A stretch of 5,068 nucleotides of DNA from Geodermatophilaceae bacterium (GTDB taxonomy: Bacteria > Actinomycetota > Actinomycetes > Mycobacteriales > Geodermatophilaceae), in contig JACCUF010000370.1 of the NCBI GenBank assembly GCA_013811975.1, positions 1 through 5,068 on the forward strand. The letters run 5' to 3'. This document shows positions 1 to 4,637 of the stretch, one piece after another (the stretch's first letter is position 1; each line of letters opens with the position of its first letter). The position numbers were made by a program, and so were the translations under genes. The notes below the pieces were generated by a model, which had not been told where the DNA came from, did no database searches, and saw only the letters and a list, made by a program, of their open reading frames with translations.

Positions 1-612
1 CCGCCGCCAGATAGACGCCGTTGCTGGGACTCCGGCATTGCGGACCCGGCCCGCCAGCGACGGCTGACCCCGATGTCCCGAACAGCGAGCGTGATCGAAC
101 GGTGAGCGGCGCGGCGCTGGCCGGCGCACCGTGGCTGGGATCGGTAGACCCTGCCGTCCGCGGCACCGGTAGGGATCTCGACCCCCCCCGGGTTTTCTGG
201 GCCCGAAGTCCATTGTGCAGGAGCGTCCTGGCGCCGTACGAGCCGCAATTCGCGGCATAGGCCGGGCATCGAGCAGCACGACCTGAAGGTGTCCTTCCCC
301 GGTCGAGGTGCGATTCACTGCCGCCGACGACATCCCGCTGTCCACAGCCGCAGGACGCGACTCTGCCTATCTGGCCGTGCACATGTTCAATGGCCAGCCC
401 TACGAGAAGTACTTCCGGGCGGTCGAAGAAGTGATGAAAGACCTGGACGGTCGCCCGCACTGGGGCAAGCTGCACTACCAGGACGCAGAAACGCTCAGTG
501 GCCGGTACCGTACCCTCGTTTCGCTGAGTTTTTGGCGATTCGGGACAGCGTCGATCCGTACGGCCGCTTCGCCAACGGTTACCTCGATCGGGTCCTAGGT
601 GGACGAGCCTAG
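1..612 (+). pseudogene. Decayed FAD-dependent sugar-lactone oxidase (D-arabinono-1,4-lactone oxidase / gulonolactone dehydrogenase type), C-terminal part
   Basis: The intact family oxidises aldonolactones with a flavin; only the C-terminal ALO domain lies here and it cannot be read in one frame. The best-preserved pieces are 268-300 (frame 1, IEQHDLKVSFP), 299-509 (frame 2, PVEVRFTAADDIPLSTA... RPHWGKLHYQ) and 513-612 (frame 1, RFAEFLAIRD... DPYGRFANGYLDRVLG, stop TAG 610-612). The segments join in the order and spacing I recall for intact homologues such as mycobacterial Rv1771. Upstream, frame 2 at 206-265 (KSIVQERPGAVRAAIRGIGR) resembles the usual MEYxxPRE...AVRAIR segment, and 20-64 (ending TRPASDG, then TGA at 65-67) resembles the KxNTRP region. 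Positions 68-205 are too degraded to align with confidence and look shorter than expected. At least three frame changes plus an in-frame stop make a functional product unlikely. The 5' half of the gene is outside the window. The family call is firm for 268-612 and weak before about 206. Confidence 0.82.
505..514 (+). repeat. 5-bp tandem duplication (GTACC x2) that frameshifts the lactone-oxidase pseudogene
   Basis: GTACC occurs twice in direct tandem at 505-509 and 510-514. Removing one copy restores a continuous reading frame across this point, giving ...LSGRYPRFAEFLAIRD..., the sequence expected of the family. The duplication therefore explains the frame 2 to frame 1 switch by itself. Confidence 0.85.
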
Positions 613-1649
613 GCTGGTACGCCGCCGGCGTGCTCGAAGTCGATCGCGGAGAACGCGCGCAGCTTCTCCAGGCGGTGCCAACTCTCGATCTGCCGGATCG
701 TGCCGGACCTCGAACGCATGACCAGGGACTGGGTGGTCGCGCCTCCGGAGCGGTAGTGCACACCGCGGAGCAGGTCGCCGTCGGTGATGCCGGTGGCCAC
801 GAAGAAGACGTTGTCTCCGCTGACCAGGTCATCGATGTGCAGGACACGGTCGAGGTCGTGGCCGGCGTCGATGGCCTTCTGCCGTTCCTCGTCATCACGA
901 GGCCAGAGCCTGACCTGCATCGCGCCGCCCATGCACTTGAGGGCGCAGGCGGTGATGATGCCCTCCGGTGTGCCGCCGATGCCCATGAGCATGTCCACGC
1001 CGGTGGCCTCCCGTGCGCACGAGATGGCGCCGGCGACATCTCCGTCGGTGATGAAGTGGATCCGCGCACCGGCCTCGCGGACCTCCTGGGCCAATTGGTC
1101 GTGTCGTGGCCGATCGAGGATGCACACGATGACGTCGGCGACGTCGCTGTTCTTCGCTTTGGCCACCCGCCGAATGTTCTCGGCCACCGGGGCGGTGATG
1201 TCGACGACATCTGCCGCTTCCGGACCGACGGCGAGTTTGTCCATGTAGAAGACGGCTGAGGGGTCGTACATGGCACCACGCTCAGCAACCGCCAGCACGG
1301 CAACGGCATTGGGCATTCCCTTGGCCATCAAAGTGGTGCCGTCGATCGGGTCGACAGCGACATCGCAGAGCGGACCGCTGCCGTCTCCGACCTGCTCCCC
1401 GTTATAGAGCATCGGCGCTTGGTCTTTCTCGCCCTCGCCGATGACGACGACGCCGTTCATCGAGACCGTGCCGATCAGCTTTCGCATTGCGTCCACGGCC
1501 GCGGCGTCCCCACCGTTCTTGTCTCCGCGCCCGACCCAGCGGCCGGCTGACATCGCGGCAGCTTCGGTCACCCGTACGAGTTCCATCGCGAGGTTGCGGT
1601 CCGGCTCCGGCATCTCAGCGCGGGCAGGTGACTGCGGGGTTTCGGTCAT
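609..1649 (-). CDS. glpX: Class II fructose-1,6-bisphosphatase GlpX
   Basis: A 346-aa cytosolic, metal-dependent enzyme that hydrolyses fructose 1,6-bisphosphate to fructose 6-phosphate and phosphate, the committed step of gluconeogenesis. The GlpX fold is visible in order: WVGRGDKNGGD (residues 38-48), VVIGEGEKDQAPML (68-81), the phosphatase signature DVAVDPIDGTT (96-106) with the metal-binding aspartates and catalytic threonine region, TDGDVAGAI (201-209), and GIGGTPEG (223-230), which carries the conserved glutamate. Length is normal for actinobacterial GlpX. The ATG at 1649 is favoured because AGGGAG lies 7 nt upstream; an in-frame ATG at 1613 has less support. The gene is divergent from a DUF4245 gene and convergent with a pseudogene, so it is probably monocistronic. 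In mycobacteria GlpX is the principal FBPase; whether a class I enzyme exists here cannot be seen. Product call is near certain. Confidence 0.97.
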   Translation of the reverse strand: MTETPQSPARAEMPEPDRNLAMELVRVTEAAAMSAGRWVGRGDKNGGDAAAVDAMRKLIGTVSMNGVVVIGEGEKDQAPMLYNGEQVGDGSGPLCDVAVDPIDGTTLMAKGMPNAVAVLAVAERGAMYDPSAVFYMDKLAVGPEAADVVDITAPVAENIRRVAKAKNSDVADVIVCILDRPRHDQLAQEVREAGARIHFITDGDVAGAISCAREATGVDMLMGIGGTPEGIITACALKCMGGAMQVRLWPRDDEERQKAIDAGHDLDRVLHIDDLVSGDNVFFVATGITDGDLLRGVHYRSGGATTQSLVMRSRSGTIRQIESWHRLEKLRAFSAIDFEHAGGVPA

Positions 1650-1656
1650 GCGGTGG

Positions 1657-1662
1657 CTCCCT
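1657..1662 (-). promoter_or_regulatory. Ribosome binding site of glpX (AGGGAG)
   Basis: Read on the minus strand, AGGGAG sits 7 nt upstream of the ATG at 1649. It is one of the clearest Shine-Dalgarno sequences in the window and decides the glpX start. Confidence 0.75.
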
Positions 1663-1691
1663 GGGTCGAGAACAGGCCTGGGGGTGCTGCA

Positions 1692-1697
1692 ATCCTA
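1692..1697 (-). promoter_or_regulatory. Candidate -10 element for glpX (TAGGAT)
   Basis: On the minus strand TAGGAT matches the actinobacterial housekeeping -10 consensus TAnnnT and lies in the 53-bp divergent gap, about 42 bp before the glpX ATG. A weak -35 (GTGGAC, 16-bp spacer) would fall inside the first codons of the divergent DUF4245 gene. This is a pattern match only, with no transcription start data. Confidence 0.4.
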
Positions 1698-1702
1698 GTG
1701 CC

Positions 1703-2260
1703 ATGGGAGGGGAGTCCACGGCTGGGCCGCGAGGCCGGTTGGGGAAGCTGACCGCGGCGAACATGCTGCGCTCGCTGCTGCCGTTGGTCGTGATGGTGCT
1801 TGCCATGGCCTACTTCTGTTCGCCGCAGGACCTGGACCCGGTCACCGAAATCGACCCGTCGAACTCGATCAGATATGCGGCCTCGCTGGCTGAGATCGGA
1901 CTGCCGTTGCCGGAACTGGCGGAGACCTGGCGCCCGACCAGCGTCGACGTCGCCGCACCGGCGGATGGGCAGCCCGGCCCGGTCACGCTCACGATCGGGT
2001 ACCTGACGCCGAGCGAGGAGTTCGCCCGGTACGTCGTCAGCACCGACCCGGCCTCCACGCTGATCGACGACCTGCTGAACGACGCGAACAGAGTCGGGCG
2101 GCTCACCATTGCCGGCCAGGCCTGGATGATGTTCACGACCAATCGGGGGGAGCAGCTTTATCTCCGAACGGACGGCGACCTGCGACTGGTCGTGACCGGG
2201 AGTGCGGGCGAAGCGGAAATCCGCACTCTTGCCGAGTCACTGGTCCCTTACCGCGGCTAA
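1703..2260 (+). CDS. DUF4245 family single-pass membrane protein (Rv1100-like)
   Basis: A 185-aa protein of unknown function. Residues 1-20 are short and basic, about 22-38 form one hydrophobic membrane segment (LRSLLPLVVMVLAMAYF), and the rest is an extracytoplasmic domain. Family hallmarks I recognise are the post-membrane PxxxIDPSNSIRYA-like stretch (46-60), LAETWRPTSVDV (72-83), LTIGYLTP (96-103), and the C-terminal IAGQAWMMF (137-145) and LAESLVP (176-182) strands. Cys39 follows YF rather than a lipobox-like triplet, so a lipoprotein is unlikely. The frame is open further upstream into glpX, but the ATG at 1703 avoids antisense overlap and gives a normal N-terminus; the ATG at 1763 would remove most of the cytosolic leader. 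No Shine-Dalgarno is seen just upstream of 1703. The divergent pairing with glpX matches mycobacteria. Function is unknown, and its placement beside an FBPase gene does not establish a metabolic role. Confidence 0.85.
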   Translation: MGGESTAGPRGRLGKLTAANMLRSLLPLVVMVLAMAYFCSPQDLDPVTEIDPSNSIRYAASLAEIGLPLPELAETWRPTSVDVAAPADGQPGPVTLTIGYLTPSEEFARYVVSTDPASTLIDDLLNDANRVGRLTIAGQAWMMFTTNRGEQLYLRTDGDLRLVVTGSAGEAEIRTLAESLVPYRG

Positions 2261-2302
2261 CCCTCAATAACGTCCGGGTACCGGCCGGGTCGAGTAGTCC
2301 GG
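2261..2302. other. Short convergent intergenic gap, no convincing terminator
   Basis: This 42-bp gap lies between the stop of the DUF4245 gene and the stop of xseB. It is rich in CCGG units: CCGG-GTA-CCGG at 2274-2284, and ACCGG at 2280-2284 pairing with CCGGT at 2299-2303 across 14 nt. None is followed by a T-tract on either strand. The stems are short and typical of chance in GC-rich DNA. Confidence 0.5.
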
Positions 2303-2557
2303 TCAGGAGTCGCGGATCGGGTCGCTCGGGGCGCCTTCGGTCTGGCTGGCCCGAACGATTTCCAGACGCTCACGGGCGTTGTCCAGCCAGCTCTGACAGA
2401 TCGCGGCCAGCATCTCGCCGCGCTCCCACAGGACCAGCGCCTGCTCCAAGGTCTGCCCACCACCCTCGAGCGCTACGACGATCGTGGCGAGTTCGTCTCT
2501 CGCGTGCTCGTAGCTGGGGGTTTCATTGTCGGCGCTGGGATCGCTCACGTCATGCAT
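2303..2557 (-). CDS. xseB: Exodeoxyribonuclease VII small subunit XseB
   Basis: An 84-aa all-helical subunit that binds the large subunit XseA to form exonuclease VII, which degrades single-stranded DNA from both ends to oligonucleotides. The family pattern is visible: YEHARDELATIVVALEGGG (residues 16-34), then TLEQALVLWERGEMLAAICQ (36-55), then a helix SWLDNARERLEIV (56-68), equivalent to the usual 'F/YE.A...LE.IV..LE.G...LE.SL.L.E.G..L...C...L..AE' layout. Length is normal. The ATG at 2557 overlaps the last codons and stop of xseA by 8 nt in the string ATGCATGA. The nearest purine-rich stretch (AGGAAGG) is about 18 nt upstream, so the start is probably reached by translational coupling. A GTG at 2548 is a possible alternative start. 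Unusual exposed residues are not evident. Confidence 0.95.
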   Translation of the reverse strand: MHDVSDPSADNETPSYEHARDELATIVVALEGGGQTLEQALVLWERGEMLAAICQSWLDNARERLEIVRASQTEGAPSDPIRDS

Positions 2558-3806
2558 TATCGACGGGCCCGGGTTTCCTTCCTAGCGCCGCGACTGGTAT
2601 CGGCTCAGCACGGGCCATCAGGACGCCTCCGGCAACTCGGATGTGCAGACGCTGCCCGTCGTTGACAACAGCCGGTTCCCGTACGACGTCGCCGTTGTCG
2701 GTGGTGATCACGGCATAGCCGCGCGACAGGGTGGCGGCCGGCGACAGGGCGAGAATCCGAGCGCGGGTGTGGTCCAGATCAGCCTGACCGTGGGTGAGCT
2801 GGCTGGCCAGTTGCCGCCGGGCCCGATTGCGTTGCGCCGCGATATCCAGCCAGCGAACATCGAGCAGACTTTCGGGGTCAGCGAGCGCGGGAGAGCGCCG
2901 GATGCCGGCCAGCCACTCCAGGTCATGGGTGACCCGCTGCGCCACGCTGGAGTAGGACGCGCGACGCAACCGCGCAAGCCCGGCCTGCTCTGCGGTCAGA
3001 TCCGGCACGACCTTGAGGCCGGCATCGGTCGGCGTGGAGGCACGTACGTCGGCGACGTAGTCGATCAACGCGGTATCCGATTCGTGGCCGATGGCGCTGA
3101 CCACCGGCGTACGACAGGCGGCGACTGCACGACAGAGCCCCTCGTCACTGAACGGCAGCAGATCCTCCACCGAGCCGCCTCCTCGCGCGATGACGATCAC
3201 CGCCACGTCAGGATCGCGGTCGAGGATGCGCAGGCCGTCGATGACCGAACGCGCGGCGGTCGGGCCCTGAACGGCGCAGGCGTGCGTGGCGAATCGTACT
3301 GCAGGCCAACGCCGTCGGGCGTTTTCGACAACATCGTGTTCAGCGGCACTACCGCGTCCGGTCACCAGTCCGACGACTGCCGGGAGGAACGGCAGTTGCT
3401 TCTTGCGGATTGGGTCGAACAGCCCCTCGGCGGCGAGGAGTTGCCGTAGCCGTTCGATCCTGGCGAGGAGTTCGCCGATCCCGACGGCGCGAATCTCGCT
3501 GGCCCGCAGGGACAGTGTGCCGCGGGCAGCGTAGAAGTCCGCCCGCGCGCGCACGATGATTCGCGCGCCGTCGGCCAAGGGTGCAGGCAACGCCTCGATC
3601 AGGTCGCGGCGGCAGCTCACCGACAGCGACATGTCCGCCGCCGGGTCCCGGAGGACGAGGAATACCGTGGCCGCACCCGCTCGGCGGCTGATCTGGGCCA
3701 CTTGTCCTTCCACCCAGACCTCGCCGAGGCGCCCGATCCACTCGGTCAGCTTGCGCGACACGGTGCGGACCGGCCAAGGCTGCTCGGCGGTGGAGGGCGA
3801 GGTCAT
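2550..3806 (-). CDS. xseA: Exodeoxyribonuclease VII large subunit XseA
   Basis: A 418-aa catalytic subunit of exonuclease VII. An N-terminal OB-fold DNA-binding domain covers about residues 10-105 (WPVRTVSRKL, WVEGQVAQIS). The catalytic domain follows, with VTGRGSAAEHDVVENARRR (148-166), VIVIARGGGSVEDLLPFSDE (203-222) and VSAIGHESDTALIDYVAD (236-253). Asp158, Arg208, His241 and Asp244 sit at the spacing of the E. coli active-site residues D155/R205/H238/D241 as I recall them, all offset by three, so the active site appears complete. A helical arm (about 265-350) that should contact XseB precedes the C-terminal segment LSPAATLSRGYAVI (354-367) and the final LHIRVAGGVLMA (387-398). The ATG at 3806 gives the usual actinobacterial N-terminus. 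No Shine-Dalgarno lies at normal spacing; an AGGG is 20 nt away and is separated from the ATG by a perfect hairpin. It starts 16 nt after the upstream gene's stop and overlaps xseB at its end. Confidence 0.97.
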   Translation of the reverse strand: MTSPSTAEQPWPVRTVSRKLTEWIGRLGEVWVEGQVAQISRRAGAATVFLVLRDPAADMSLSVSCRRDLIEALPAPLADGARIIVRARADFYAARGTLSLRASEIRAVGIGELLARIERLRQLLAAEGLFDPIRKKQLPFLPAVVGLVTGRGSAAEHDVVENARRRWPAVRFATHACAVQGPTAARSVIDGLRILDRDPDVAVIVIARGGGSVEDLLPFSDEGLCRAVAACRTPVVSAIGHESDTALIDYVADVRASTPTDAGLKVVPDLTAEQAGLARLRRASYSSVAQRVTHDLEWLAGIRRSPALADPESLLDVRWLDIAAQRNRARRQLASQLTHGQADLDHTRARILALSPAATLSRGYAVITTDNGDVVREPAVVNDGQRLHIRVAGGVLMARAEPIPVAALGRKPGPVDNA

Positions 3807-3807
3807 C

Positions 3808-3824
3808 GAGTCGTGTTGCGACTC
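3808..3824 (-). promoter_or_regulatory. Hairpin between the upstream gene's stop and the xseA start
   Basis: GAGTCG (3808-3813) and CGACTC (3819-3824) form a perfect 6-bp stem with a 5-nt loop. In the minus-strand mRNA the stem begins within the stop codon of the lipid-droplet-type gene and ends one nucleotide before the xseA ATG. If it folds, it loops out 17 nt and brings an AGGG (3830-3827) to an effective distance of about 3 unpaired nt from the ATG. There is no T-tract, so it is not an intrinsic terminator. The structure is seen; the role is inferred. Confidence 0.5.
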
Positions 3825-3851
3825 AGCCCTGTCCGCGACTGCGGCTGAGTC
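3820..3851 (-). repeat. 9-bp inverted repeat overlapping the xseA upstream hairpin
   Basis: GACTCAGCC (3820-3828) and GGCTGAGTC (3843-3851) are exact reverse complements separated by 14 nt. The left arm shares positions 3820-3824 with the shorter hairpin at 3808-3824, so in RNA the two cannot form together. The arms cover the last codons and stop of the upstream gene and part of the AGGG that might serve xseA. Confidence 0.5.
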
Positions 3852-4578
3852 TGTTCTCCAGCATGGTGAGGTACGGCGTGCGGGCGCGCTGATCCCGCTC
3901 GTAGTTCAGCAGGCTGTGCAGGGTGGCTGTGTCGAACGTGCGCAGCCGAGCCCTCAGTTGGGCGAGGGTAAACGCGTCATAGCCCGGTACCGGAGCTGCC
4001 CCGGACGTCGCCGGATGACCGTTGGAGGTGTCCAAGGCAGCTGACAAGGCCGCGTCTGCGGCGGACGCGCCGACCTTTGATGCGGATGGCACGTCTTCGG
4101 CGAGGTCGAAGGCAGATGGCGCATGTCCCATTCGGGCCGGCGAGGACGCCTTGCGTGGCGGCCGGCTCCGAGTCGTACCAGGCAACGGGGGCAGCGCCAC
4201 CTCCACGGCGGTAGTCGACGACGCGTCGTCTGCGACCGTGACGTCCACCCCGACCTCCTCGGTGACCGCATCAGCGAGATCCACCACGTCGTCGTCGAAG
4301 GTCGCCCACGGCGGATCCGCGTCGTCGGACCGGCTGATCTGAATGAGCAGTTCATCGCCCTTGACGACCAGACCGGCGTAGCGCTGCTGCAGGCGCAACG
4401 ATGTCTGCATCGCGATGCCGGCCACCCGGACCGGCAGCCCGGTGATGGCGGTCGGCAGCTGTCGTGCCTGATCGAGCACGGTGGCGGCGAGGCCGGCTGC
4501 GGCGCGGATAGGTTCGGGGATCTCCACAGAGCGGCCGGGCGAAGCCCGGACCTCTGGTTGGCTGGGGTTAGGCGGCAT
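3823..4578 (-). CDS. Lipid droplet-associated family protein (Rv1109c-like)
   Basis: A 251-aa protein matching, from recall, the actinobacterial family annotated as lipid droplet-associated. Residues about 20-75 form an amphipathic, moderately hydrophobic helical region (IPEPIRAAAGLAATVLDQA, ITGLPVRVAGIAMQTSLRLQQRYAGLVVKGDELL) that could lie on a lipid surface; there is no classical signal peptide. WATFDDD (about 90-96) opens an acidic, then Pro/Ser/Ala-rich, low-complexity linker. The conserved C-terminal helical module (198-251) contains FTLAQLRARLRTF, LHSLLNYERDQRARTPYL and TMLENRLSR. The reading frame stays open upstream to 5031, but that extension is antisense to ispH and resembles nothing, so I start at the ATG at 4578. 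AGAGGG abuts this ATG and GGCAGG ends 8 nt before it; either could be a ribosome site. It is the first gene of a unit with xseA (16-nt gap) and xseB. The droplet role is inferred from family naming, not from a motif. Confidence 0.72.
   Translation of the reverse strand: MPPNPSQPEVRASPGRSVEIPEPIRAAAGLAATVLDQARQLPTAITGLPVRVAGIAMQTSLRLQQRYAGLVVKGDELLIQISRSDDADPPWATFDDDVVDLADAVTEEVGVDVTVADDASSTTAVEVALPPLPGTTRSRPPRKASSPARMGHAPSAFDLAEDVPSASKVGASAADAALSAALDTSNGHPATSGAAPVPGYDAFTLAQLRARLRTFDTATLHSLLNYERDQRARTPYLTMLENRLSRSRGQG
4217..4230. repeat. 14-bp perfect palindrome inside the lipid-droplet-type gene
   Basis: GACGACGCGTCGTC equals its own reverse complement. It falls in the low-complexity linker of the coding sequence and encodes part of an Asp-Asp-Ala-Ser-Ser-Thr stretch. 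It could be a regulator site or a by-product of Asp/Ser codon choice; nothing else supports a binding site. Confidence 0.4.
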
Positions 4579-4631
4579 CCCTCTAGCCTGCCACGCTGAC
4601 TCGGGGCCGATCGCGTGTGCGTCCGAGAACG

Positions 4632-4637
4632 TATGAT
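4632..4637 (+). promoter_or_regulatory. Candidate -10 element TATGAT for ispH, placed for a leaderless mRNA
   Basis: TATGAT matches the sigma-70/SigA -10 consensus at five of six positions. It ends 7 nt before an in-frame GTG at 4645, so transcription would begin at or one base before that codon. No TTGACA-like -35 is visible about 17 bp upstream, which is common for actinobacterial housekeeping promoters. If this is the promoter, the ATG at 4633 lies inside the -10 and is not in the transcript. Confidence 0.5.

Noticed and set aside
21..260. 79-codon plus-strand open frame at the left edge as a small independent gene.
   Set aside because: It crosses the region where remnants of the lactone oxidase are visible in two frames; it has no ribosome site or motif of its own and is best read as part of the pseudogene.
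617..633. GC-rich hairpin (ACGCC-GCC-GGCGT core) near the glpX stop as a terminator.
   Set aside because: It lies within the last glpX codons, has only a 5-bp uninterrupted stem and no T-tract on either strand.
630..1259. 209-codon open frame on the plus strand opposite glpX.
   Set aside because: It lies wholly antisense to a well-conserved gene, has no recognisable motif, and its composition follows from mirrored glpX codons.
1487..1702. Upstream extension of the DUF4245 frame into glpX.
   Set aside because: It would place about 70 Arg/Pro-rich residues, antisense to glpX, in front of a normal basic leader and membrane segment.
1737..1819. Lipobox/lipoprotein signal ending at Cys39 of the DUF4245 protein.
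   Set aside because: The residues before the cysteine are Ala-Tyr-Phe, not the small residues needed at -1 and -2, so a membrane anchor is the better reading.
2271..2303. CCGG-rich inverted repeats between the DUF4245 gene and xseB as a bidirectional terminator.
   Set aside because: Stems are 4-5 bp, alternatives overlap, and no T-tract follows; chance is likely at this composition.
2643..3449. 268-codon open frame on the plus strand opposite xseA.
   Set aside because: Antisense shadow of conserved XseA catalytic motifs; no ribosome site and no family resemblance.
4629..4634. TACGTT on the minus strand as a -10 for the lipid-droplet-type gene.
   Set aside because: It fits TAnnnT only loosely, has no -35 at proper spacing and overlaps the stronger plus-strand TATGAT.
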